Shown: positions 23,640 through 31,818, counted from the stretch's first letter. The stretch: DNA of 34,269 bases from Ignavibacteriota bacterium (GCA_022616555.1 JAKEEG010000006.1:1-34269); one strand, 5' to 3'. The notes: generated from the sequence alone by a model not told the origin. A program made the numbers and translations.

Positions 23640-24752
23640 TTATTTCCGCACACCTGCCACACGCTCCAGTACCGAAAGCATTTTCTCAGCAGAATCATCC
23701 CACTGAAACGACCTTGCCCAAGACAACGCCTCGCGGGAAAGCCGCGCTCGCAGCCGCTCATCCCTTAGTATTAACATTATCTTGGCGGCGAGTTGCTCGA
23801 TATTGCCGTACTCGTAGAGCAACCCCGTCTTCTCATCCAACACGGCATCGCGCAACCCCGGGACATCGCTTGCGACAACCGGCACGCCGCACGCATTCGC
23901 TTCAATAACCGTCAGTCCCCAGCCTTCCTTTGCCGAGCAGTTAACGGCGAGCGTCATACGGTTGAGCAAACGCACTTTCTCGTTCTCGTCAACCTGTCCG
24001 GTAAACGTTACAGTTTCGCCGAGCCGCAGGTCATCCGCTTTGCGTTTCAGAAAAGGCAGATAATCTCCCTCACCTACGACAAGCAACTGTGCGTCGGGGA
24101 TTTCGAGTCGTACGATGGCAAACGCATCCAGCAAGTGGTCTGCGCTTTTGTATTTTTTTAACCTCCCCAAAGAGCCAACGACGGGCGCCTGTTGCTGAGG
24201 GACTTCGTGCGGACGATAGTGCGCAGTATCAACCGCGTTCGGAATCACGGTGATGCGACTTTCATTGAAGCCTTTGCGAATGAGCTCTGACCGGGTGCTT
24301 TCGGAAACAACCGCAAGCGGTGTGTTGCGGTACGCACGGGGGACGAGTTTTTCCGCGCCATAGACGTACAACGCCGCGGGAAGGGATGCTTCGCGGAAAA
24401 TGCTCGTATCGAACAAGTGATGGATGATGGCGACAAGCGGTTCCTGCACAAACCGTGGTGTGTAAAAGGGAATCTTGTTAATGTCGTCCACTACAACATC
24501 GTATCGTTCCTGGCGAAATCGCCGGCGGTAGTAACCCTTGACGCCATAGTTGAAGAGGTTGCGGCTTCCCGACCTTATGACACGAATACCGTCCAGGATT
24601 TCCTCCGCGGGTGCGCCCGGGAACGACGAACAGAACAGCGTAACGGAGTGACCCCGCGCGGCAATGCGCTTGAAGATTTCGTGCAGATGGACTTCAGCGC
24701 CGCCACCCAACGGGTTGCGGATATCCTGCCAGTTCAGAACAAGTATCTTCAT
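23640..24752 (-). CDS. Glycosyltransferase family 4 protein
   Basis: The 370-residue protein transfers a sugar from a nucleotide donor, probably in envelope polysaccharide or glycan synthesis. The N-terminal domain starts MKILVLNWQDIRNPLGGGAEVHLHEIFKRIAARGHSVT, the glycine-rich acceptor-side loop of GT-B enzymes. The C-terminal domain has VGSLGRLKKYKSADHLLDAF near 215-235, the LLVVGEGDYLPFLKRKADDL strand-helix, and the SAKEGWGLTVIEANACGVPVVASDVPG motif near 300 with the EX7E pair typical of the family. It has no membrane segments. A gap of 165 bases with three palindromes separates it from the DUF2723 gene upstream, so co-transcription is uncertain. Donor and acceptor cannot be named. Confidence 0.9.
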   Translation of the reverse strand: MKILVLNWQDIRNPLGGGAEVHLHEIFKRIAARGHSVTLFCSSFPGAPAEEILDGIRVIRSGSRNLFNYGVKGYYRRRFRQERYDVVVDDINKIPFYTPRFVQEPLVAIIHHLFDTSIFREASLPAALYVYGAEKLVPRAYRNTPLAVVSESTRSELIRKGFNESRITVIPNAVDTAHYRPHEVPQQQAPVVGSLGRLKKYKSADHLLDAFAIVRLEIPDAQLLVVGEGDYLPFLKRKADDLRLGETVTFTGQVDENEKVRLLNRMTLAVNCSAKEGWGLTVIEANACGVPVVASDVPGLRDAVLDEKTGLLYEYGNIEQLAAKIMLILRDERLRARLSREALSWARSFQWDDSAEKMLSVLERVAGVRK

Positions 24753-24811
24753 GGCGAGCTACGGTGCGAGGAGTTAGAAGAATAACTTGCAAGTAACGGG
24801 GATGACCCCCT

Positions 24812-24876
24812 GCGTCCTTCGACAAGCTCAGGACGCGCCAGCCTGCCGGCAGGCAGGTCCCCCTTGGTAGGGGGAC
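24812..24876. repeat. Three stacked palindromes between the GT4 and DUF2723 genes
   Basis: GCGTCCT (24812-24818) pairs with AGGACGC (24830-24836). GCCTGCCGGCAGGC (24841-24854) is a 14-bp perfect palindrome. GTCCCCCT (24857-24864) pairs with AGGGGGAC (24869-24876). They sit back to back in the 165-base gap. No U-run follows on either strand. Confidence 0.7.
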
Positions 24877-24917
24877 AAATTGCTTGCGTGTCAATTTTCC
24901 ATCTGACAACTCTACCC

Positions 24918-27641
24918 TTACTTTTTTCCTGATTGAGCCTGGGCAGCTTGTGCGCTATCGCGCCGCGCGGCCTGCGCTCGCAGCGTTTCAATCTCTCGCT
25001 TGCGTGCCTCCACAAATTCGTTCACGCCTTGCACTAAGGGGTACTGTTCTCTAATGGTATCAAGCAAAGCAGAGGCTTCGTCGAACTTGTTCTGCAGAAC
25101 GTACACCTGCAGAAGAATGAGATACGGATGGTCGCGCGAAAGCTCTTCGGATGTTCCGCTTTGAATAAGCGGCTGGATATCATCTGTCAGCTCGCGCAGA
25201 TATACATTGTACGTCTCTGAATCGCCTGCAAACTCATAATAATTTGCAATCACAAGCTTCAATCTACTCTGCATCGGATGAACGCTGCGAGGAATGACTT
25301 CTTCCATGCGGCTCAGCACCCTGAGAACATGCTCCGGCTCGTTGCGAACATTCAGATAGTACCCTGCCAAAGAAATAAACACCTGCCGATAGTTGCTCAT
25401 CATGCGGCGGGAATCTTCTTCGAAATAGGCGTCTGGGTCGCCCAGGTTGCGCCAGAGGAAGCCGGTCTCAGCTCCCTGCGCAGGCTCCGCACGGTCGGAG
25501 AACAAATGCTCTTCCATTCTCCGGGGGTCGATGTTCGACCATGGCATCGTTTGTTTTTTGGGCAAGAGCCGAAACGCCAAGCCGTCCCAGTGCAGATAAT
25601 CCTGTAAGCCGATTTTCCCAGCGTCATTCACCGTCATCGCAAAATAAATGGGCCGCTTCCAGTCGTTCGTTCTGATAATGTCGTACACCATGAGATCCTG
25701 CACCATCAAACCGCCGTATTGGCCCCATTGGAATGTCGCCGGAAAATGGAACGAAATCGCCTTACGATTTGTGATTGACGTATCTTGAACGCCGTACTTC
25801 TCCAGCACATCCTGAGACACGGGGATTTGGAAATTCTTCGCCTGGTACGGAACGAGCGGCCGGATGGTTTCGATGTACTGGTCGGATGCGCTGATCGGGA
25901 CTTTCTTTGCTCCGTACGGCTCTTCGTTCTTCAACTGGTCGATATACCAATTCGTATTCAACAAACTCAGGCATGCCACGCGCACATCGCGGCGAATTCC
26001 TTCCACATCCTGCAAGTACCAAAGCGGGAAGGTATCATTGTCGCCGTTGGTGAAGATAATAGCATCCTGTTCGAGGCTTTGCAGCGTGTTGTATGAATAA
26101 TCGTATGGTACCCAATTCTTTGAGCGGTCGGCTTCCGGGAGATTCGTGCGGAACATGTTCAACGGCACGACGGCAAACGCGACTACCAGAATGCCGTAGA
26201 CAACCGGCTGTAGATTCTTCGACTCTCCTAATTTCTCCTTTGCAAAGTCGATTAATGAGAGCACGCCCATTCCTATCCACATGGAGAAGAAGAAAAATGA
26301 CCCAACAAAGAAATAATCACGCTCCCGCGGCTGGGGCTCCTGCATGTTCATTTGCAACGCCAAAATGACGCCCAGGATCAGGAAACTTACTATAGCAATG
26401 AACGCCATTTTCTTATCTCGCACCCAATGGTAAAGTGCCCCCCACATCGCGAGAAGGAGTGGTATTCCCCATAACTGTTTCACATCGACACCTGCCTCTT
26501 TGGAGTCGCCTGCCACACCAACGTAATTCCAAAGGAGGTAACGGACATACATCTTATAAACTTGGTAGCGCAAGAGGAAGTCCATGTCGCTTGTATAGTC
26601 CGAGTACATCCGTTGGTGTTCGGGTTGGTCGCTAAACCGGCGTTTGGTCAAAGGCGCGTCGCCGTATTGCTCACGGTTAAGATAAGAAACGAGACGCGTT
26701 AAGTTGTCCGGGTTATTCTCATTCATCGGCGGATTGGCGTTCGCGCGGATAATCACCAGCGCATACACTGAATATCCGATCACAATCAAGACAAACGACA
26801 GAAGCGATACATGAATAACACGGTGGTGTGTTTTCGCTGAGCGATAGATGCCGTACAACGCGCCGGCAATCATAAGAATTGGAATAAACGTAAAAATTTC
26901 ACTCCGCGTGCCGCCCAACTCGCCGTCCAGTAACGAGGGAAACCACTTTACAACGCCGGGATAGATAATGCCGAAGATGACAAGGGCGACAGCGCCGAAT
27001 TTGATAAACGACTGAGCAGAAAATTCATAATACCGGAAGTAAAACAACAGCATTACGGCAGGAAGCGTCAACAGCGCAAGCAAGTGGACACCAACGGACA
27101 AACCGATCACGTAGGCAATAATGAGCAAATAGACGTCGCTGCGTTCCCACTCGGCGCGCTCGTACCATCGAAGGGCAAGCCAGAGGATTGAGCTGACAAA
27201 TAGCATGCTGGGACCGTACACCTCAGCTTCCGATGCGTTAAACCAGAATGTTTTGCTAAAAGCCAGCGAAAGGGCTGCGATGGCAGAAACGCCGTACACG
27301 GCCGTCCGGTCGAGAGCCGATTCCGGTTTTCCGCGCCAGAGGCAAATAAACCGCACGGAAACGAGATAAAGGAACATCACCGTTAACGCGCTGGCGAGCG
27401 TTGAAACGAAATGCATCCGCACTGCGATATCGGGCGAGATGGGAATTAACGAAAAGATCTTTGCAGCCAGCAAGAACAGAGGCGCGCCCGGAGGATGCGG
27501 CACTTGGAGTGAAAACGCCGCTGCGCAGAACTCGCCAACGTCCCAGAACACTACTGTGGGAGGCAGTATGATGATGTACCCGAGAAGCGTAATTGAAAAA
27601 ACACCGATACCGACGTACTTGTTTATTTTTTGATGTTCCAT
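24918..27641 (-). CDS. DUF2723-domain integral membrane protein with C-terminal helical repeats
   Basis: The protein has 907 residues from the ATG at 27641 (MEHQKINKYVGIG); a start seven residues earlier is possible but less convincing. The first 500 or so residues carry about a dozen hydrophobic segments and begin with the family's VFWDVGEFCAAAFSLQVPHPPG motif, containing the Asp-Val-Gly-Glu and His-Pro-Pro-Gly stretches expected for a GT-C glycosyltransferase. An animal relative, TMEM260, is reported to be a protein O-mannosyltransferase, so this could glycosylate exported proteins. Residues 500-740 form a soluble domain with VPYDYSYNTL and FTNGDNDTFPLWYLQDVEG. The tail (about 740-885) is TPR-like and ends in an Ala/Gln/Arg-rich stretch. 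The gene is separate from neighbours. Confidence 0.88.
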   Translation of the reverse strand: MEHQKINKYVGIGVFSITLLGYIIILPPTVVFWDVGEFCAAAFSLQVPHPPGAPLFLLAAKIFSLIPISPDIAVRMHFVSTLASALTVMFLYLVSVRFICLWRGKPESALDRTAVYGVSAIAALSLAFSKTFWFNASEAEVYGPSMLFVSSILWLALRWYERAEWERSDVYLLIIAYVIGLSVGVHLLALLTLPAVMLLFYFRYYEFSAQSFIKFGAVALVIFGIIYPGVVKWFPSLLDGELGGTRSEIFTFIPILMIAGALYGIYRSAKTHHRVIHVSLLSFVLIVIGYSVYALVIIRANANPPMNENNPDNLTRLVSYLNREQYGDAPLTKRRFSDQPEHQRMYSDYTSDMDFLLRYQVYKMYVRYLLWNYVGVAGDSKEAGVDVKQLWGIPLLLAMWGALYHWVRDKKMAFIAIVSFLILGVILALQMNMQEPQPRERDYFFVGSFFFFSMWIGMGVLSLIDFAKEKLGESKNLQPVVYGILVVAFAVVPLNMFRTNLPEADRSKNWVPYDYSYNTLQSLEQDAIIFTNGDNDTFPLWYLQDVEGIRRDVRVACLSLLNTNWYIDQLKNEEPYGAKKVPISASDQYIETIRPLVPYQAKNFQIPVSQDVLEKYGVQDTSITNRKAISFHFPATFQWGQYGGLMVQDLMVYDIIRTNDWKRPIYFAMTVNDAGKIGLQDYLHWDGLAFRLLPKKQTMPWSNIDPRRMEEHLFSDRAEPAQGAETGFLWRNLGDPDAYFEEDSRRMMSNYRQVFISLAGYYLNVRNEPEHVLRVLSRMEEVIPRSVHPMQSRLKLVIANYYEFAGDSETYNVYLRELTDDIQPLIQSGTSEELSRDHPYLILLQVYVLQNKFDEASALLDTIREQYPLVQGVNEFVEARKREIETLRAQAARRDSAQAAQAQSGKK

Positions 27642-27752
27642 GCAATCCTCTATTATGAGCAATCCAGACCGGTTTTCAATCTATTATGAAATAGCCTGAA
27701 CTGCAAGCGTTTTCAACGCCTGCTAGAAGCTCGACCTCAAAAAAGTCCGTCA

Positions 27753-27771
27753 CCCCGAACTTTTTTCGGGG
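27753..27771. repeat. Palindrome CCCCGAA/TTCGGGG
   Basis: CCCCGAA (27753-27759) and TTCGGGG (27765-27771) surround five bases. It lies upstream of the DUF2723 gene. The word resembles an intergenic repeat I recall from other genomes; unverified. Confidence 0.55.
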
Positions 27772-27790
27772 TCTATTTATAGTCGTTTGC

Positions 27791-27900
27791 GTCTGGAGGA
27801 AACTCCTGACGCCACACGGTAACACCCCTTGCGCCTCCTCAACCGCCAAGTTTCTTAATTTCGGTCAGGAGGTAACAACTGACACCACCGAGTAACACCC
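27791..27900. repeat. Two copies of a longer dispersed repeat with the GTCAGGAG palindrome
   Basis: Copy A starts with a 20-base palindrome at 27791-27810 (one mismatch) and copy B with one at 27864-27883. Both continue with a shared tail: about CCAC, a few variable bases, then GTAACACCC (ending near 27829 and 27900). The same head palindrome occurs at 33859-33878 and 33894-33913. Confidence 0.65.
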
Positions 27901-28074
27901 TTTTAGACGTGGCTAGCGCATGCACCGTTCCGAGTGTTAACGTGAGGGCACACCTCTGCGTCGGCGGCTTCGCGTTTTTTTACCAAGACAAACATTGGTC
28001 GCTGAAAAGATCCTTTTTCTCTCGTATGAGGCGTATAAGAGAGCGATATGGTCTGCTGTGTGGGTTCTGGCTTC

Positions 28075-28140
28075 TCTTGACGGGACTGGAGTCCCATCCT
28101 GCTTTTCTTCTTTCTGTTGACAGGCTTGGAATCCAGTTCT
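28075..28140. repeat. Two related short palindromes with TTGAC head
   Basis: TTGACGGGACTGGAGTCCC (from 28077) and TTGACAGGCTTGGAATCC (from 28117) share TTGACnGGnnTGGAnTCC. The first has 5-base arms GGGAC/GTCCC; the second is decayed. They adjoin the structured element. Confidence 0.5.
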
Positions 28141-28151
28141 CAATGTTTCAT

Positions 28152-28470
28152 CCTAACAGAAAAGGCGTCGCACCGAGGCAAAGAGAGAGTTGACGACAAA
28201 TAGATTCACTCGGCACGGCCCGACTGGGAGAATTCCCGCGGGACAAACCCAGAGTTTCCGGAGCCCGTCGCCCGCCTTTGGCGGACGGCGTGTCGTAGGC
28301 CCCTACAAAGGACCCTGAGGGGGGACGCCTTTTGTTAGGAATACGTGACTGTTACGGTTGCCCGCTGGACCGATTCACGGGCAAGCTGCGGATTCGACAA
28401 GCGTCTGCCACCCTTTTCCGCAGAGGGTGATATTGCGCTTGTCAGCATTACCGTATTTAGTTTATTAATG
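28152..28470 (-). ncRNA. Candidate structured non-coding RNA of unknown class
   Basis: Seen in the sequence: two hairpins at the 5' side (28396-28403 with 28436-28443, enclosing 28409-28414 with 28424-28429; and 28358-28364 with 28378-28384), then a compact domain. Its closing stem pairs 28324-28339 with 28152-28169, 16 base pairs with a 2-base bulge. Inside it, stems 28170-28177/28209-28216, 28217-28224/28292-28301 and 28301-28304/28318-28321 abut with almost no unpaired bases, a four-way junction. The second stem has two A-C mismatches on the plus strand that become G-U pairs on the minus strand, agreeing with a strong minus-strand promoter. The 3' end is not determined; no intrinsic terminator was found. 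It lacks recognised hallmarks of tmRNA, RNase P RNA, 6S and SRP RNA. Alternative: several dispersed palindromes that happen to nest. Confidence 0.45.
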
Positions 28471-28476
28471 TAATTT

Positions 28477-28505
28477 AATATAATACACTAATTTGAATTT
28501 GTCAA
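28477..28505 (-). promoter_or_regulatory. Near-consensus sigma70-type promoter for the candidate RNA
   Basis: On the minus strand a perfect TTGACA (28505-28500) is followed after 17 bases by TATATT (28482-28477), 5 of 6 matches, in an A+T-rich region. The expected start is near 28470. It points away from hemW and toward the paired element; the only protein gene downstream, DUF2723, begins about 830 bases later. Confidence 0.6.
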
Positions 28506-28618
28506 GAGAAAAAATAAAAAATGTACACTTTCCCGCTAACAGCTTGAGGCGCAGAGACTTACAGCCGATTACATTTTACATTTTCGGTTTGATGTTCCGG
28601 AAATTGCCACGATGAACA

Positions 28619-29776
28619 TTAGATGAGGAAGGAAGCGCAAATCTCATCGCACAGCGGGTAGCCTTTGGCGGTCAGCTTAAAGCGGTCGTCATGAAGAACG
28701 GCAAGCCGCTCATTCAACAGGTGTTCAATCGTTTGTCGATGTGTTGCGAACAAATCGGTATCGTACCGTTTCCGGAATCCCGCGATGTCCACGCCCTCAC
28801 TACGGAGCCCCAAAAAGAGCTCCTCGTTACGCAACTGGTCGACGTTCAAGCGCTCATCTCCGGCAACCGGCAACACGTGTTGCTCCAGGCGCGTCGAGTA
28901 CTCAACGACGTTAGCGACATTCCACCAGCGCTGCCGCTCCCAGAAGGAATGCGCAGAGGGGCCGAATCCGAGGTAATTGCTATGGTTCCAGTAATTACCA
29001 TTATGGCGGGATTTGTAACCGGGTTGCGCGAAGTTGGAGACTTCGTATTGCTCATAGCCGTGCGATGCGAGAAAGTCTATCGTGAATTCGTACAGTTCCG
29101 CATCGGCTTCCGCGCTGAGCGGCATCACTTGCTTCGATTCCACCATACGATGCAGGGGTGTGTTCGGTTCAACGATAAGGCTGTAGGTGGAGATATGTTT
29201 TGGTGCAAGCTCCATCGCTTGTTCAAGGTTCGAACGCCAGCGTTCGCGCGTTTGAGACGGCAGTGCAAAAATCAAATCGAAGCTCACATTGTCAAAGCCG
29301 GCTTGATACGCATTCCGTACGCATTCCTTCGCCTGTTCTGCCGAGTGAATCCGGCTCAGGAATTTCAAATCGTCGTCGTGAAACGACTGGATACCCATGC
29401 TGATTCGGTTTACGCCCGCTGCTTTGAATTGCCTGAGTTTCTCGATGTCCACCGTTCCGGGGTTTGTCTCCAGTGTAATTTCCGCGCCCGAGAGGACCTG
29501 GAAGCGCGTAGAGAGAAGGTTAAGGATTTCCTTTATCTCGGACAGCGCGAGCAGCGACGGCGTGCCACCGCCAAAAAAGATTGTCTCGTAGGGAACCTGA
29601 AACCGCTCGTCCCCCGAACGCACATCGACTTCCTTTTTGAGTGAGTCTAAGAACCGCTGAACAAGCGCGCTATACGCGTCCGCGCTGCCGTTGGGTGCAA
29701 CGGAGTAGAAGTCGCAGTAGATGCACTTGTGCTCGCAAAAAGGAATATGGAGGTAGAGACTGGACATAGATTTCAT
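28619..29776 (-). CDS. hemW: HemW-type radical SAM protein (coproporphyrinogen III oxidase-like)
   Basis: HemW proteins bind an iron-sulfur cluster and S-adenosylmethionine and act as heme chaperones; they were long annotated as oxygen-independent coproporphyrinogen oxidase. The 385-residue protein has the radical SAM motif CEHKCIYC (Cys14, Cys18, Cys21) with the following DFYS, the FFGGGTPSLL loop near 69-78, ETNPGTVD, NRISMGIQSFHDDDLKFLSRIHS, and the C-terminal HemN-like domain with NYLGFGPSAHSF. The short N-terminus, without the extra cysteine region of true HemN, supports HemW. The start at 29776 directly abuts the lepB stop, so it belongs to the lepA-lepB-lepB-hemW run. It ends next to the intergenic candidate RNA. 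Confidence 0.92.
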   Translation of the reverse strand: MKSMSSLYLHIPFCEHKCIYCDFYSVAPNGSADAYSALVQRFLDSLKKEVDVRSGDERFQVPYETIFFGGGTPSLLALSEIKEILNLLSTRFQVLSGAEITLETNPGTVDIEKLRQFKAAGVNRISMGIQSFHDDDLKFLSRIHSAEQAKECVRNAYQAGFDNVSFDLIFALPSQTRERWRSNLEQAMELAPKHISTYSLIVEPNTPLHRMVESKQVMPLSAEADAELYEFTIDFLASHGYEQYEVSNFAQPGYKSRHNGNYWNHSNYLGFGPSAHSFWERQRWWNVANVVEYSTRLEQHVLPVAGDERLNVDQLRNEELFLGLRSEGVDIAGFRKRYDTDLFATHRQTIEHLLNERLAVLHDDRFKLTAKGYPLCDEICASFLI

Positions 29777-30745
29777 TTATCGTATCATTGTGCCGATTCT
29801 ATTCCACCGAATGCTGACGAGTTTATCCCGCACACTGCTCACCGGTACGGCGGGGTTCCACGACCAATAGACAAACAACGCCTCGCCAATCAAATTGCTT
29901 TCCGGGACAAATCCCCAATACCTGCTATCGAGGCTGTTATCGCGGTTATCGCCCATCACAAAATAATAATTCTGTTCAACAGTGTATGACGATGACGGTT
30001 TACCATCGATCAGTATCTCGTCGCTCCCACGGAGTTGAACCGTATGTCCCTCCCGCTGAATGACCAAACGCCACATGCCCAAATTTTCCTCTGTGAGGGC
30101 GATACGGTCACCCTTTTGGGGAATAACAAGCGGCCCGTAACGTTCCTCGGTAAAACCGAATCCCCACGGAAACATGGTCGAGCTACGGTGGCGTCCAGCG
30201 GCATTGTATTCGTTCAACCGAGCGTGCCGGGGCAATCCCACCGGATTGCCGTTGACATACACCTGTCCGCGAATGATTTCAACAACATCGCCCGGCAACC
30301 CGATGCACCGCTTGATATAATTTACAGGCTCATCTTCACCTTGCACATTTTGTACATTGGGTGAATCTATCGAGCCGGGGAACTCAAACACCAGAATATC
30401 CCCGCGTTCCACGCTCTTAAACACCGGCGCGTAGTACGTGGGGATAGCGAGGTTCGTCAGCGGAATATACCGTGGCGTGCGAATACCGTACGCCAATTTA
30501 TTGACGAGTAAAAAATCACCGACAAGCAGCGTCTCCTCCATCGAGCTGGATGGAATGCGAAACGCTTCCACCACAAAGGCTTTCAGCAACAGCGCAACGA
30601 GCAGAGTGACGAGCACAGTCCTTGCATATCCGGCAAACGAGTGCAAGCGTTTACTCGAAAGCGCACGCTGCCCGACCGGCGCTTCTTCCGCCACCGTCAC
30701 TGCGATACTTTGCTGCGATGCGTTTTGTATTGATTCCTCGTTCAT
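29777..30745 (-). CDS. lepB: Signal peptidase I (second copy in tandem)
   Basis: Type I signal peptidases cut signal peptides from exported proteins at the outer face of the inner membrane. The 322-residue protein has one membrane segment (about 43-62), then the Ser box IPSSSMEETLLVGDFLLVNK with catalytic Ser68 and the Lys box VNYIKRCIGLPGD with catalytic Lys145. The conserved GDNRDNSLDSRYWGFV lies near 275. It directly follows the other lepB and immediately precedes hemW. Both copies hold the catalytic pair, so both may be active, perhaps with different substrates. It has a Gln/Ala/Ser-rich N-terminal tail that is probably cytoplasmic. Confidence 0.95.
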   Translation of the reverse strand: MNEESIQNASQQSIAVTVAEEAPVGQRALSSKRLHSFAGYARTVLVTLLVALLLKAFVVEAFRIPSSSMEETLLVGDFLLVNKLAYGIRTPRYIPLTNLAIPTYYAPVFKSVERGDILVFEFPGSIDSPNVQNVQGEDEPVNYIKRCIGLPGDVVEIIRGQVYVNGNPVGLPRHARLNEYNAAGRHRSSTMFPWGFGFTEERYGPLVIPQKGDRIALTEENLGMWRLVIQREGHTVQLRGSDEILIDGKPSSSYTVEQNYYFVMGDNRDNSLDSRYWGFVPESNLIGEALFVYWSWNPAVPVSSVRDKLVSIRWNRIGTMIR

Positions 30746-30750
30746 TTCAT

Positions 30751-31680
30751 TTATTTAATCAGGGTTCCAATACGGCTCAGCCTCACCGACCCTAACTTAT
30801 CGATCAGCGAATACAGAGGGATGTTTGGGTCCCAAGACCAATAGACAATCATCGGCGTGCCGACAAGGTTTTCTCGCGGGATAAAACCCCAGTAGCGGCT
30901 GTCGAGGCTATTATCGCGGTTGTCGCCCATGCCGAAAAGATAATCGCGCTCCACAACGTACTCGGTCACTTCCTGTCCGTCAATAAGGACCTTCCCATCA
31001 ACCAATCTGGGCTGATGACCTTCCCGTTTAATGAAGACCTCCCACGCGCTGAGATTCTGCGGAGTGAGCGAAATCCGCATTCCTTTTTTTGGAACAACGA
31101 GTGGACCGTAATTATCTTCATTCCACATAGAGCTTTTCGGGAATATTCCCTCTACCGCTACGCCGGGCGGCAACACCTCGCCACGATTGAATTTCAAATT
31201 GCGCGGCAATGGGAACTGCTCGCCATTCACGTACACGACGCGGTTCACCACCTGTACCGTATCTCCGGGAAGTCCAACGCACCTTTTAAGGTAGAACGTG
31301 AACTCTTCCGGTTCCACTTCATCCCGGAATCCCGGGAACACAAAGACGATCACATCACCGCGCTCGACGTCCTGGAAGCCCGGCACGCGAAACCACGGCA
31401 GGCGGACGTTGGTGAACGGAATATTCCGCGGCGAGGTGCCGCCGTAAATGAATTTATTGACAAAGAGTAAATCGCCAGCCATCACCTCGTTTTCCATCGA
31501 GCCGGTCGGCACCATGAACGACGCGAGAACGAAATTGTTCAGCACTAAAAAGGCGCCGAGCACAATAAAAAATTCTTTAAAGAACGCTTTCGTTTTCTCA
31601 ACGAGCGCGGAAGATTTCTGCTCTTTTTTCTTTTGTTCCTTCTCCTGCTCTTTTTCGGTCCCAAGTTCTTGTTCAGACAT
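30751..31680 (-). CDS. lepB: Signal peptidase I (first copy in tandem)
   Basis: A second full type I signal peptidase. The ATG at 31680 (MSEQELGTEKEQEKEQKKKE) is chosen; an upstream in-frame start at 31776 would add 32 residues encoded partly by a palindromic repeat region and is unlikely. The 309-residue protein has a charged Glu/Lys-rich N-terminus, a membrane segment (about 33-56), the Ser box VPTGSMENEVMAGDLLFVNK with Ser61, and the Lys box FYLKRCVGLPGD with Lys132. GDNRDNSLDSRYWGFIP lies near 255. The repeat-filled gap of 138 bases separates it from lepA; the other lepB begins 5 bases after its stop. Confidence 0.94.
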   Translation of the reverse strand: MSEQELGTEKEQEKEQKKKEQKSSALVEKTKAFFKEFFIVLGAFLVLNNFVLASFMVPTGSMENEVMAGDLLFVNKFIYGGTSPRNIPFTNVRLPWFRVPGFQDVERGDVIVFVFPGFRDEVEPEEFTFYLKRCVGLPGDTVQVVNRVVYVNGEQFPLPRNLKFNRGEVLPPGVAVEGIFPKSSMWNEDNYGPLVVPKKGMRISLTPQNLSAWEVFIKREGHQPRLVDGKVLIDGQEVTEYVVERDYLFGMGDNRDNSLDSRYWGFIPRENLVGTPMIVYWSWDPNIPLYSLIDKLGSVRLSRIGTLIK

Positions 31681-31729
31681 AGTAGCCCTTTCTGTGAATT
31701 TCTCTAACTCTGAGTAGGACGGACATTTG

Positions 31730-31747
31730 CCGAAGACATTCCTTCGG
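31730..31747. repeat. Palindrome CCGAAG/CTTCGG between lepA and lepB
   Basis: CCGAAG (31730-31735) and CTTCGG (31742-31747) surround six bases. The arms match the inner part of the palindrome inside rsmD (7781-7807), so the two may be of one family. Confidence 0.5.
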
Positions 31748-31782
31748 GACCTGTCTGCCCTCGTTGTCTTCTTCAAAACTCT

Positions 31783-31804
31783 GGACAGGCAAGAATGCCT
31801 GTCC
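31783..31804. repeat. Perfect palindrome GGACAGGCA/TGCCTGTCC
   Basis: Nine-base perfect arms (31783-31791 and 31796-31804) around AGAA, in the gap between lepA and lepB. A related degenerate stretch (GGACGGACATT) is about 60 bases away on the lepB side. No T-run follows, so it is not an intrinsic terminator. Confidence 0.7.
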
Positions 31805-31818
31805 TACCCTTGTTTTTG

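Larger units (their letters stand above)
27642..28618. other. Long intergenic stretch, no credible protein gene
   Basis: Between the DUF2723 gene and hemW, 977 bases hold no convincing coding frame; the short open frames have no family features. The left half is built of palindromic repeats (27753-27900, 28075-28140). The right half holds a G+C-rich, highly paired element (28152-28443) fed by a sigma70-type promoter at 28477-28505. The last hundred bases, up to hemW, are A+T-rich. Confidence 0.7.

Noticed and set aside
27791-27900. CRISPR array
   Set aside because: Only two imperfect copies, with palindromic heads, no equal spacers and no cas genes.
27903-28193. Short overlapping open frames in the long gap, both strands
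   Set aside because: No ribosome-binding sites, no family features, and the frames run through palindromic repeats.
28390-28398. GGATTCGAC, identical to a conserved tmRNA 5' segment, on the plus strand
   Set aside because: No matching acceptor strand, T-arm or CCA end lies within 400 bases downstream, where hemW sits. The nine bases are part of a hairpin of the minus-strand element.
27642-28618. RNase P RNA, 6S or SRP RNA as identity of the structured element
   Set aside because: The GAGGAAAGTCC core of RNase P RNA and the SRP GGAA-loop domain are absent on both strands, and the branched shape does not fit the single long rod of 6S RNA.
28691-29644. 317-residue open frame on the plus strand
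   Set aside because: It is exactly antisense to hemW, whose motifs are clear on the minus strand.
31681-31776. 32-residue N-terminal extension of the first lepB
   Set aside because: The sequence comes from a palindrome-filled gap, and the ATG at 31680 gives a normal protein.
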